Origin: Mallotus nudiflorus
Taxonomy: Eukaryota > Streptophyta > Magnoliopsida > Malpighiales > Euphorbiaceae
Reading direction: 5' to 3'
Length of the DNA: 64,000 bases
NCBI GenBank assembly: GCA_947683625.1
Contig: CANTUR010001074.1
Span: 222,304 to 286,303, forward strand
Part shown: positions 35,775 through 47,132 of the stretch, in pieces
Layout of the letters: each line of letters opens with the position of its first letter
Numbering within the stretch: the first letter of the stretch is position 1
Translations under genes and position numbers: made by a program
Notes under the pieces: generated by a model
Databases searched by the model: none
Told to the model about the DNA's origin: nothing
Seen by the model: the letters and a program-made list of their open reading frames with translations, nothing else

Positions 35775-38251
35775 TTCTCGCCCTGCTAGCCTCATCTCGG
35801 TCCTATTCAAACAAATCATAGGTTAGTAAACCATGCGAGCATGCATACATGTAGAAAATAAAGAGATTTTTACCCTCCACTGTTGAGTGATCTCCAACAT
35901 GTAGTCTCTCTGGGCCTCTATCTTGCGATACATATATAGGCCTTGCTCCAGAGGAATCTACATTATTGAAATAAATATTAAAACTAATATTTGGTTTGAG
36001 AATCATGATGAAAGCAAGTAAAAAAAAGAGCTTACATGAGTAGCACCACCAAGGGTGCATGTAAGGGTTAGGCCCTTGTCCAAGGTCAAGAACTGACACG
36101 AAAATTCTCCAAGAGGAACCCAACATCGAGCTACAGGGTTGAGGACATGAATAAAGCTTCCTGGGATGAATTCAGAACCAGGGGCAATAGTTGGCTCGAC
36201 TTGCTAGCCAGCTGCAGAAGTCTCCTCCTTGCCCGGATCCAGTTGACACCTCAAGGGCTCTTTTTCTCATACTCAGGACCTAACCGGGGCCATGGGTCTA
36301 GTAGGTGTAACCTGAAAACAATATAGGGGAAACGTGTGAGAACGCAATCAATTCTCAAGGAAAGGAAAACCGATAGGGACATACCTGAGAGGTAGAAGCG
36401 GCTTGGAAAGGGACCGTCAATAGAAGGTGGGTGCAAACAAACTTTGCATATCAGCTCTTTACTTGGACTGTGTGATCCACAATTGGTGAGCCTACAATAG
36501 CCTGAATGAGGTTATCTCCCTTCGGTTCATGAGCCCAAAGCATACTGTCAGGAGGAGACTTAGGGACCCGCCTCGCTCTAATGCCTGCCCTCTAGTTCAG
36601 GACCCGCTCCCCCAAATACCAAGCTCAATACCCAGGGCCATAAAGGAGTACCCTCTTCCTGGCTAAGGGCTTGGAGCGAGTCATCTCAATGGTCCAAGTA
36701 TCCTTAGGCCCCCACAAGTCGTTTCGAATCTGTAAAAAGGGAGATGTCAATATGTAAGTGAGTTGAATATGCATAATTTACTAATAAAAAAGGTTGTGCT
36801 TTGTAGGTACCGCATCTTGTGTCAGAGAGTTCAGATGCTGTCTGTGGATGTGAACTCATGCAAGGTGCCTCTTCATGATGCGACTGGCACCCCACCTGCC
36901 GAGGGTTAGGAAGTGGTCCCTCACTCGTGTAACACCTATAAGCAGCTCTAGCTTTAGAGCCCAGACCTAGGAAAATAAAATAGGAGAAGTTGAGAAAATC
37001 GATGTCAATAATGGGGGTTAGAAGAAGATAAGGAAAGAGAGGATCGTGACGTACCAAAACAGCATGCCAGAAGCCACAAAATCTCCTGGCCCCTCGGACC
37101 ACCTCGTCTATACTCCGATACAAGTATGCCAGAGCGCAGCTACCCCAATCGAATGTAGGAACCTGGTTAAGATCCTAAAGAGCCGACAAGAACATTAGGT
37201 CGATGGAGCTGGCGGGTGTCAGTAAAAAAGGTGGTACCAAGCAAATAGAGCAAGAAGGCCCTCACCACCTGGTTAATCTCACGGGGAGTAATCATCACCG
37301 CAACCTGCTTTTGGGTGTAGAAGCTCCTGATCAAGTCCAACTTAAGGGTATGAGTCCCTTTCATGTCAGGAGTCATCCCTAAAAGTCACTCAATGTATGT
37401 AGCCTTATCCAAAGATAGCTGATGTAGACTCACATCAAAAGGGACGGGGTCCCTGGCGCAGGCAATCCCTGTGATGGCTGCAAATAACTCAGGGTCCAGA
37501 GTAAGCTCACCAAATGGGAGATGGAAAGTGTGATTTATATCAAACCACCTCTCCATTAGAGCGTGCAATGACTGATAGTCCATGCACCCCTGCTTGGAAG
37601 GAACTGAGAGCACAAGGTCCTTAAATCTAGTCTCCTGAATTCGATCCCTCTGGTCGTCAGTTAGCTCACCATAGAAAACTCAGGCTCCATAGAAATTCTC
37701 AGCGCCTTTGAATGTCTAAGCGTCATACTATAAACAAAGAGATAGGGAAGTGAAATTTATGCATTTTATGATTTCAGAAAGAAATTCAAAATAAACGGGC
37801 ATGTCATCACAGAGGCGGTCGCCTCATTACAGAGGCGATTGGCTTTTTGAAGGGGCAATAGACAATTGCCTCTTCGCAGAAGCTGATCATCTCATTGATG
37901 AGGCGATCACCTTATTAATGAGATGATCACCTCATTGAAGAGGTAATCACCTCTATGAAGTGTGGACGGGGATGATTTTTAATTTTGGCAATTAAAACAT
38001 ATATTTCATGTTTATTTAATTAAATACTGCCCTAAAATGATAGTTATGCAAGAATAATCACTGACCCAACATGATTTTACAGAAAATTTTGGGGTACTAA
38101 CCTCTCAAGATGCAGACGAGCAGATATGAAACCCTAAGTCTGCCAGAAGGGGAATTGAGTCTCCTCGAGTTAATCTCAAACTTCTAAAAGCACTAACAAA
38201 AGGTGGGATGTGATCCCACTCAGGCATAGGGGGTGTTCTCTCATTCTCCAT
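35775..38251 (-). pseudogene. Antisense plant mobile domain (PMD)-like gene of the second Tat-like element
   Basis: The start is ATG 38251 (MENERTPPMPEWDHI). After a gap with the palindrome cluster at 37808-37965, the PMD core appears: LMERWFDINHTFHLPFGELT, FAAITGI, VRAFLLYLLGTTFF (37290), FDWGSCALAYLYRSIDE (about 37150-37100) and RRFCGFWHAVL. Further down lie YLGERVLN and VPKSPPDSMLWAHE (about 36610-36530). The HTFHLPFGE and WGSxALAYLYR motifs are typical of PMD proteins, a plant family shared by retroelements and silencing genes. Stops (for example after VGSLGS at 37167) and exon breaks show decay, although some gaps may be introns. It runs opposite to pol, like the antisense gene of the first element. 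Confidence 0.75.
37808..37965. repeat. Cluster of short palindromes, site C
   Basis: About seven units of roughly 20-22 bases follow each other, such as GAGGCGGTCGCCTC, GAGGCGATTGGC, GATGATCACCTC and GAGGTAATCACCTC. Most centre on GATC or GATT and are nearly self-complementary. The cluster lies in the antisense PMD-like gene, between its first coding piece and the PMD core. Confidence 0.75.
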
Positions 38252-38548
38252 TGACGGTAAAGAGAGGAAAGGTACAATGAGTACAAAAAGTGCAAGAGGA
38301 GGAAAGAGGAAAAAAGAGAAAGGTGACAAAAGTAAAAGGGAAGGGGGATAAGGAAAAAGTTACTTTTATAGTGGGCAAAAGTGTAGGGTTTTCCAAAAAA
38401 ATAAAATAAAAAAATAATAATAATAAAAAGTGAAATGAAAAAATGATGGTTATTATCATATACTAAGAAGGAGGAATTCAGAGGTAGAGATTTCCAAAGT
38501 AATGTTTTAGGAAGAGTGGGCCAAGAAAACCCACACCATTAACATAGA

Positions 38549-38855
38549 GGGCTATTTGGGTTTGAATCCCCGAAGCTCAAAGATAGGGCTGTTCGGGTTT
38601 GAATCCTTAAAGCTCAAAGATAAGGTTATTCGGGTTTGAATCCCCGAAACTCAAAGATAGGGTTGTTTGGGTTTGAATCCCCAAAGCTCAAAGAAAAGGC
38701 TGTTTGGGTTCGAATCCCCGAAGCTTAAAGACAGGGTTGTTTGGATTTGAATCCCCAAAACTCAAAGACAGGGCCATTCAGGTTTGAATCCTCGAAGCTT
38801 AAAGGACAAGGTTATTCGGGTTTGAATCCCTGAAGCTCAAAGATCGAAATGATTG
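38549..38855. repeat. Tandem array of a 37-bp unit, 8 copies
   Basis: GGGTTTGAATCCCCGAAGCT-type units recur with the GGGTTT landmark at 38558, 38595, 38632, 38669, 38706, 38743, 38780 and 38818, so the period is 37 with one 38. It lies between the promoter side of the antisense gene and the 3' LTR. A looser series of GGCCAGGAAAACC motifs follows at about 38895-39100. Confidence 0.9.
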
Positions 38856-39246
38856 TTCAAGTAGTATCCTCGAAGTCGAAGTGAATGACAACTGGGCCAG
38901 GAAAACCCGAAAGTCTGTGTCCCCAAAGGAGTGATAATCGGCCCAAGAAAATCTGAAAACCACATCCCCAATGATGATAGGGCCAGGAAAACCTAAGAAT
39001 CAAATTTCAGTATTGTGAGGATTAGGCTAAGAAAACCTGAGGTTGACAGTTTTTAAATATCTTTATCAAATATTAATGAGTGGCTAATCAGGCTAGGAAA
39101 ATTTAAGGATTAAGGTCACATTTCAGAATTGAAGGATTTATCTCTCGGCTGAAACCCGAGAGTCTGGTATGTTGCCTATCTTATTGTTTATCTATTGTTG
39201 TGCATGTGATTTTTCAAAAAATGGTCATTGCATGCATTTGATTTTT

Positions 39247-39266
39247 TAAAAAATAAGGGGGCAAAC
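39247..39266 (+). promoter_or_regulatory. Polypurine tract of the second Tat-like element
   Basis: The bases AAAAAATAAGGGGGCAAAC directly precede the 3' LTR start TGTAGACACCC. This is the expected priming site for plus-strand DNA synthesis. Confidence 0.75.
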
Positions 39267-41262
39267 TGTAGACACCCGATTCAATCGGCCCATGTTAGGG
39301 GACGAATTAGGGATGCTCAGTTTGATCAGCCCATTATCAAGCCCAATGATGAGAATATGAAACTTGGGCACGAGAATGAGCTTAAATCTTTAATGGAAAG
39401 TGGACTGAAAAACCTAATGTCTAAAAAGCCCAAAACCTAGCCCAACTCTCCAAAATTGGCCCAAGCTCACTTGGCCCAGTGCAGGCTCGAGCCAAAGGGG
39501 CGTCACCTCATCGAAGAGGCACCGCCTCTATGGCAGCCCACTTGCAACTGCATTAAATGCAACTACAACCATGGTGGCTAAGTGGTATGGGCCTCACCCT
39601 CAAGACCTAATTCTTGCGTGAGAAAGAGATTTTTGGGGAAAAGAAAAGGCTATAGAGGCTCATGATGAGCTAGAAGGCTTAGAGGCATGGGAAGCTAGGG
39701 AATAAAAGAGAAAGAGAGAGAAAAAGAAAAAGAGGAGGCCATTATTGAAGAAAAAAAGGAAACAAATAGAGAGAGGAGCTCTAAGAAAAAAAAAGAGAAA
39801 AGCGAAGAAAAAAAGTCCTCAAGGAAAAGGGAGAGATTAAAGCAAAGGAGTCCACATTTTCCTAAGAGAAGAAGGGAAAAGCTTGTGTCAAAAGTGGAGA
39901 TCACATCCTAGCAAGGATCACAATAAAAAACATCTCTGAGGGTCTCTTATTTCGGTAGAAAACTTGCACTTAAACTTAACATGTTCTTCATTATGTGTGC
40001 TCTTGCATGTGTGTAACTAAGTCATTAGTATATTTAGGTATATTTCTAGTTTTTCTTGCTTAATACCTCATTTTATTGATGTGATCTTTGAAGACCTTTG
40101 CATGTAGTTGTAGTTTTGATGCTTGTAGAGTCTGTATGTGCATGAATTATTACTTAAAGTAGAAGTTTGAACGTTTGAGAGTCAGAATCAGCCTATTGAT
40201 CAGGCGATGCCTCTTCATAGAGGCATTGCCTCTTGTCAATGAGGTGATTGCCTCATCAATGAGGCAATCGCCCCATTGACAGGCCTCTAGGAGGTTTGTC
40301 CCCTTTGTTCATGTATGTTATATGTCTTTTTTTTGCCTTAGAAATACTAGGGGCCTTTGTTGATGAGGTGTCACCTCATCAATGATGCGATAGCCACATT
40401 GATAGATTGGCCTGCTTTTAGCTTCATTTTTTATTAATGCTTGTCATGACGTCCACTTTGGTGTGTGCCTTTTTGATATTAAGCATAACTATATCATTGT
40501 ATGATGATGACTATCTTGATTATTTAATGATTTCCTTAGTTCGCAACATGAATTCCCTTTTCTTTAAGAATATCTCTTTGTAATTATTGTTATATATGAT
40601 TTCATTTCTTGAAAGGAAGGACTAACTGTGTGTTATTTGCAGGAATTACCTGATGATTTTCATCATTGAGTAGTCACCTTTGTTAGTTGTCCCTTTTATA
40701 TTATTGCGTTTATGTTATTATCGGTTTACTTTCAGTATATGTTTGGTTTATTTTCTGTATATTATTCTTTCATCTTGCCTAAAAACATTGTAATCCTTAA
40801 TCCCTTTCCCCATTTGATTTTGAATGTATAGTTGTAAATTATTATTTATTTTACTTTTGCTGAATGTTGGGACTCAAAAGCATGAAACCAAACTAATGTG
40901 CAAACTTGGACTTAACTATAAAATTTGGAAAGGAAATGAAGGCAAGTGCAACTTTGAATGTAAATGAGGAAATAATTAAATAATTAAATGGTAATAAAAT
41001 TCAAAACACAAACGGAGGTCAACCACAAGGTTGGGTGAGCATTCAAATGCTCATACCCAGTTTTTGAACCCAATCTATAATGACGGCTTCTGGGAACCTC
41101 TGTGGGATCCAGTTGCTGTACAGTGTGTTCTGACTTTTATCTGGGTGGCGGCTCCATATCCGAATGAGCCCAAGACCTATATTGTATTTTCTAGTGACCT
41201 CGAGTCCACCTAGTGCTGTGGTCGCCAAACACTTGGGCACAGGCTAAACCCTGTCGCCTGCA
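39267..41262 (+). repeat. 3' LTR of the second Tat-like element (complete)
   Basis: This LTR is 1,996 bp, TGTAGACACCC to CGCCTGCA. Its first 955 bp match the truncated 5' copy. It contains a purine-rich tract (39695-39880), a palindrome cluster (40195-40420) and an AT-richer second half. It ends directly at the target duplication ATAGT. Confidence 0.9.
40195..40420. repeat. Cluster of short palindromes inside the 3' LTR, site D
   Basis: Units such as AGGCGATGCCT, GAGGCATTGCCTC, GAGGTGATTGCCTC, GAGGCAATCGCC and GAGGTGTCACCTC occur at close spacing up to 40280, with two more at 40360-40400. In the 5' LTR this part is lost except for the first unit (24850). Confidence 0.75.
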
Positions 41263-41607
41263 ATAGTTTCTACAGTAATTTTTCTCCAACTCATTACACC
41301 ATTTTTCACACTAAAAAGAATATTCTCTGCATATTCTTTTTATATCCCATATTATAATATTTAAACATTTATCACATTACTCCTATATTTATATTCTTTT
41401 AACAAATGCATGCTTTAATAATATATTTTGGTATTGATCAAATAAAGTTAAATTAATAAAAACCAAAAATTAATATTGTCAAATTAATAATTTTTTAATT
41501 ATATAACATTATATTTAATACTTAATTAAAAATAAAAAATAAAAATTACATATTACATTCAAAGATTACTAATGAAAGAGTACAATTTGAACAATATTTA
41601 TACATAT

Positions 41608-41994
41608 TCATGCCTCCAAATTAGTATATTTCTCCCATAAATGGTCAATTAATGCATTACGAAATGCAATGTATGCATCTTTGTCCTTGATTTGTCTATG
41701 TCGAGCAAGAAATTCTTGAAGTTAAGTATTATCATCTACTACCATTTCAACATTCGACATTGGTGCTTCCATTGCATCTATAATTACTGCATTTAAATCA
41801 CGTTCATCATCGATTATCATATTGTGCATTATTATGCATGTTGTCATTATATCATGCAGTACATCTTTTCTCCAATAATGGGCCAGTCCTGCCACAATTA
41901 CAAATTGTGCTTGTAGAACTCCAATGCTCGCTCAACATCTTTTCTACACCCTTCTTGCTTTATGTAAAAATATTTCTTTTTCGGAGTACGTGGT
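41608..41994 (-). pseudogene. Harbinger transposase, C-terminal part
   Basis: The minus strand encodes KKKYFYIKQEGCRKDVERAF, GVLQAQF, IMTTCIIMHNMIIDDERD and ends NLEA with TGA at 41608-41610. RKDVERAFGVLQ carries the third acidic residue of the DDE_Tnp_4 catalytic triad, and the CIIMHNMI block is a standard Harbinger motif. The piece joins in frame to the N-terminal part across solo LTR 4. There is a stop after DDNT, so it is inactive. Confidence 0.88.
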
Positions 41995-42442
41995 TGTAAT
42001 ATCCCGAGTTTTTAAATAATTTTAAACTGCATCGGGATATGCAGTGTTAATAATTTTTGTACATATTTATGATATTTTATGAGTTTGATATTTATTAAAG
42101 CTAATTTTAATTATTTTTAATTATTTTAAGATATTTACGTAAAATTTTCTTGGGGATATTATTTTCGGAAAAATTAACACGTAAATAATTTAATATTAAC
42201 TATTTTGACTAGTTTTACGAATTTTCATGAACTCATACATAATTTTAAAGTGCTAAATAAAATGTATATATGTGCATTTATTTAAATTAAATTAGGGTTT
42301 AATTAATTAACTTAATTTTTATTATTTAGTTTTAATATTAATTAATTAATTATAAGTGTATAAGTTATTAAAATATATTAAAATATATGTGTGGTGAGTA
42401 TTATTTGTGTGTAGGATTATATATTATTATAATATATAGTGT

Positions 42443-42491
<49 letters not shown>

Positions 42492-44971
42492 TACATTATT
42501 ATATAACAAAAATCAAAAGTTTACAGAAATTACCGTTTTGCCATCGTCCCCTTCCTCACATTCCCGATCCCCTCATCTCCATTTTTGGCCTCTTCAAGCT
42601 GATTTTCTTTCCATCGGTGTGACTCTCAACCTTCCTCCTCCACCTCCAGCCATTCCCCGCCACCCCTAGCCACCATTTCCGGCGTGTTTTGGTCGGAAAA
42701 GCCAAGAGAAGCCGAAATCATCTTCACCTCCGATCACAACGATTCTGGCCACCATTTTTGACACCACTAGTCTCTATCTTCTCCTTGAGCTCCGATGAGT
42801 GTGATTCCAAACTTTTTTTCACTTAAAATGGTCAAGATTTCCCTAGGTTTTGATTTTTCATTTTCGGCCACTTTGAGTTTTTGAATTTTTTTGAGCTTGA
42901 ATTTTATTGATTCAAGAAAATTCCCTTCACAAAATTTGATCCTTGTAGCTTAATATACATGTGGTAATTTTTGTGGAATTTTTGGAATTTATTTTGATTT
43001 TTGTGAATTTTTTATTTTTTTATTATATTTTTCTAATTTTTGAAAATTAATTAATTAAATTATGAAATTGTGTTTTATGGTGATTATAGGTGTTGAAATG
43101 AATTTTATAAGTTTATTTGTAATTTTTGTGAATTTTATATATTTATTTTGAATTTATTTAAGTTTATGTAATTTTGGAAAATTAGGTTAATTATGTGTTT
43201 TATTGAAATTAATTGGTTAATTGAGGATATTTATTGATATTATTGACTTCTTAGTTGATAAAATTAATTTTTAATAATTATATTATTTTTGGTGAATTTT
43301 TTATTAATTTTAGTGAATTTATATATAGGGGTATTTTGGTAATTTGAGACTAAATTGGCTAAAAATGTAATTAAATTGGTTTTAATAGTTAATTAAGGTG
43401 TAAAAATGATTTCTACAAATTATTTAGTATTTTTAACTAATTAAAACTATTTTTCGTAAATTATTTTCAAATTATATATATAATATACAATTTTTCTAAA
43501 TAAATGAGTTTTTATCGGTTTTTAACATGCTTTAGGGTTAAATATGTAATTTGGATTTATAAAATGTATTTTTAGTATTAAAGGGCATTTTCGGTATTTT
43601 GTGATTATTTTGTGAATTGTGGACCTCGATCGATGAATTGTAGTTTGGAGTCCGACTGAGGGATTGTGGTTGTTTTCTGTATTTATTTCAAAGTGTATTT
43701 TCTTTGCAGGACCGGCTCTACATTTGAGTCGAGATTACAGGGGAGGTTCTATCGAATTTTCGATAGAATTCTCGTAAAATATGATGTCCGATCGAACTCT
43801 GATTCTAATTCTGTGTCTAGCATTCTAGATCGAGTTTCTAGGAATTTTTGTTAGATTTATTCTGATTTTCTATTATCATTTGTTTGTTTAGTTACGCCGA
43901 AACCGAGGCCTAGTGGACCAAGCTCGTCAGACCCATCTCGTGGAGCGCAATAACAGTGAGTTGTTATTTTATATCTATATGTTTTAAGGTGCATGTTTTA
44001 GAAATGTATGGTTTATTATGTTAAAATATGCATAAATGATTTAATTAGTGCTTCGGTTTATTTTTGGTATATTTTGAATTATATGCATGTTTTATTAAAC
44101 ATTTATACTTAAAATGTTTTTAAATATATTTCTAGTTTATTTTGCAAATATATTGGATTTATTTGACGTATATATACTCGAAATATCCTGGTTTACTTTT
44201 GGTATATTTCCAGTATATATATGGTTTATGTTGCTATTTTATTGAAATTCATGCATCATTTATTTATGAATGTATGTTTTATATGTTGATGAAGGATATT
44301 AATAAAACGTGCTACCTAGTGGGCAACATTAGGACCGAGTACGTACCAGTACACCGATAGCGTTTAGGCTATATTACTAACCTATTTATGGATATTGATT
44401 TGATTTGATGTGAGATATGATTTGGGAGTGTGTATTTGCCTATATATATATTTATTATATATATTATTGATTGTGTGCATTGCCATTTAGTATGCATGTA
44501 TATATATTATAACAATTCACTCAGTGAGGTCTGACTCCCCTCCGTTGACTATTTTTCAGGAGAGTCATTGTCTTTAAACCTCAGTAGTAGACCCTTACGC
44601 CGGATTTCTTCTGCCTTGACTTCATTATGTAAACTGCTTATCTGAGTTTTACTTTATAATCTAGACACTGCAGTAGTTGTATACAGTTGTGGAGTTTATG
44701 TATTTATTTGTGTGAGTTATGTATTTTAAATATGTGAACTGGATTTGTATTAAATGTTTATTTATATGAGATGAGATATTCGATTTAATTTCTTTGGGTG
44801 GATTATTATTTCAATATCTAAGATTTTATTTCCGTTGCAGAATACTTTATTTATGTTATTATTATTATTGCATGTTTTATTTTATTTTATTTTAAGGCTT
44901 GCTACGGGTTCCGGATTCGAAAGAATTTCCATTCCCTAGCGCCGGTCATGGCCCTGGTTTGGGTCGTGACA
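41995..44971 (-). mobile_element. Solo LTR 4 of the 3-kb family, inside the Harbinger transposase
   Basis: The unit is 2,977 bp. In its own orientation it starts TGTCACGACCC at 44971 and ends ATATTACA at 41995. It is flanked by GTGGT (41990-41994 and 44972-44976). It has a long TA microsatellite (42444-42495), a GC-richer patch just right of it (42540-42800), and lacks the 57-bp tandem seen in LTRs 2 and 3. Confidence 0.92.
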
Positions 44972-45951
44972 GTGGTTCATGAATAGTTTGTACAATATTT
45001 GACCATTTTGGGTATATAGAATCAGTTAAATAGTAACCCATATTATAGTCTTTCCTTTGATAACATAATTAGTAGGAGGAGTAATACCTTGTGCAAGCTC
45101 AGAAATAAAATGAGATGACTCTGACACGTTAATATCATTATTAGTGCCGGGCATACCAAAATAAGCATGTCATATCCATGGATCATAATCTACTATAACT
45201 TCCAAATAATTGTTGGTGATCCACAATGACCTGCATATTGTCCGACCCATGCTGTAGGATAATTTTTTCATTTCCAATGCATGCAATTTAGACTACCTAA
45301 CATTTCAAGAAAACCATGTTGTTCACCAATATGGAGTAACTTGGCAATGTCACTAGCAGTTGGTGATCTAAGATATCGATCCATAAAAATCTCCATAATA
45401 ACATGATAAAAATGCTTCAAACTTTCAATTGTCGTTGACTCGCCAATTTTCACATATTTATCTGTTGTATCTGTTGGTAGACCATATACTAATATCCAAA
45501 ATACGAATGTTACTTTTTGTAAAGTTGATAATCTATGTCTACCAAGGGCATTAATTCGTTGTTAAAAGTCAAAATCGTGTTGTTTTATTGCATCTACAAT
45601 TCGCAGGAATAAATTTTGAGACATTCGATATCGTCGTTGAAATATATCATCACTATATTATGGATTATCAGAAGAATAATCATTGAAAAAATTATGATCT
45701 GCGACTTCAAGATTTCGATGAATCATAATATGATCTAGAACAGATCCACGATGAGACATTTGGTGTTGTAGTTGATGTTCATATTATGCAATAATTTTGT
45801 TATTATTACATATTATACGAGACATTAAATCTTCTTCTTCCTGTTGTTGTGCAATGAGATTATTTATCATTGTAGCATCATCTTCATCGGAAGATGAAGA
45901 TGAAGATGAAGATGACTGATATGATGAACCACAACCAATATCATAATTCAT
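44972..45951 (-). pseudogene. Harbinger transposase, N-terminal and central part
   Basis: The start is ATG 45951 (MNYDIGCGSS), followed by a Ser/Asp run. Then come YRMSQNLFLRIV, FMDRYLRSPTASDIAKLL, GFLEMLGSLNCMHWK, WVGQYAGHCG, AYFGMPGTNNDIN and YLTDSIYPKW. GSLNCMHW stands where GSIDCMHW is usual, so the first catalytic Asp is replaced by Asn; the second Asp (YLTDSIYP) is kept. Stops occur after IIA, DNP and MHWK, among others. The transposase would have cut and pasted the element. Together with 41608-41994 the coding region would be of ordinary length for the family. Confidence 0.9.
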
Positions 45952-46059
45952 TTTTAAAGTGAGAAGAAGTACGTATGTCTTTTATGGAAGTTTATGATTA
46001 TCGAACATCCATATGAAATTATTTATAGAACACAATTGTTAAAAATTATAATTTAGATG

Positions 46060-47010
46060 TGGATTCAATCCAATGGTTAAGATTATAATGAAATTAATCC
46101 AATGGTTTAGTGAGATTATTTCAAATAACCTTATGTAAATTAATTGGGAAGTATGTAAAAATGATAGGATTACAGTACCATTTAATCCAACAAGTGAGAT
46201 AAAAAAAATTCGATTGGGTAAGAATAATCCAAGATGTACTTATCTATATTTATTGAGACATGTGATAAAGTGATAAGATTACAGTACCATTTAATCCAAT
46301 GGGTGAGGTTAAAAGAAATTAATCCGACAGTTGGGTAAGGATAATCTAAGATGTACTTATATGTATTTATTAAGACATATGATAAAGTGATAAGATTGCG
46401 ATACCACTTAATCCAACGATTGAGATTAAAAAAAATTAATTTAACGGTTGGGTGAGAATAATCCAAGATGTACCTATATGTATTTATTGAGATATGTGAT
46501 AAAGTAATAAGATTGTAGTACCGTTTAATCCAATGGCTGAGATTAAAAGAAATTAATCTGATGGTTGGATGAGAATAATCCAAGATGTACCTATTTATAT
46601 TTATTGAGACATGTGATAGAGTGATAAGATTACAATACCATTTAATCCAAGGGTGAGATTTCAAGAAATTAATTTGACAGTTGGGTGAGAATAATCCAAG
46701 ATGTACCTATCTGTATTTATTGAGACATGTAATAAAGTGATAAGATTACAGTACCATTTAATCAAATGGCTGAGATTAAAAGAAATTAATTCGATAGTTG
46801 GGTAAGAATAATCCAAGATGTACTTATCTGTATTTATTGAGACATGTGAAAAAGTGATAAGATTGTAGTGCCACTTAATCTAACGGTTGAGATTAAAAGA
46901 AATTGATCCTACGGTTGGGTGTGAAAAAATCCAAGATGTACCTATCTGTATTTATTGAGACATATATGAATGTGATAAAATTGTAGTACCATTTATTGAG
47001 ACATATGGAA
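46060..47010. repeat. Tandem array of a 117-bp unit, about 8 copies
   Basis: The landmark TTAATCCAA recurs at 46182, 46291, 46408, 46525, 46642, 46758, 46875 and 46992 (variant). Spacings are 109, 117, 117, 117, 116, 117 and 117. It lies between the two divergent Harbinger genes. A 160-residue minus-strand open frame through four units (46182-46664) is a by-product of the period being divisible by three. Confidence 0.9.
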
Positions 47011-47132
47011 ATAATGAAATTTCAATAGTTTCTTACATTGTTATAAATAAGAGTCATATATTACCTCCATGACACACATCCGATCATAAATTACAAATAA
47101 CTTCAATTGCTAACCATTAACGAGGCAATACA

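Larger units (their letters stand above)
23899..41262 (+). mobile_element. Second Tat-like LTR retrotransposon, deleted and nested
   Basis: The unit starts TGTAGACACCC, ends CGCCTGCA and is flanked by the duplication ATAGT (23894-23898 and 41263-41267). The orientation is plus: truncated 5' LTR, pol remnant, 3' region with antisense genes, polypurine tract, complete 3' LTR. Subtracting two nested solo LTRs gives about 11 kb. Part of the 5' LTR, the primer site, gag, protease and most of RT are missing. Two RNase H domains and antisense accessory genes support a Tat-like lineage. Confidence 0.88.

Noticed and set aside
38549..38855. Regular 37-bp repeats that could suggest a CRISPR array
   Set aside because: The units are directly adjacent with no unique spacers, and this is plant nuclear DNA inside a retrotransposon.
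42439..42669. Open frame starting MWIYIYIYIY
   Set aside because: It starts in a TA microsatellite inside a solo LTR and matches no protein.
46182..46664. 160-codon repetitive minus-strand frame
   Set aside because: It is a by-product of the 117-bp period being divisible by three. The residues follow the DNA repeat and no domain is seen.
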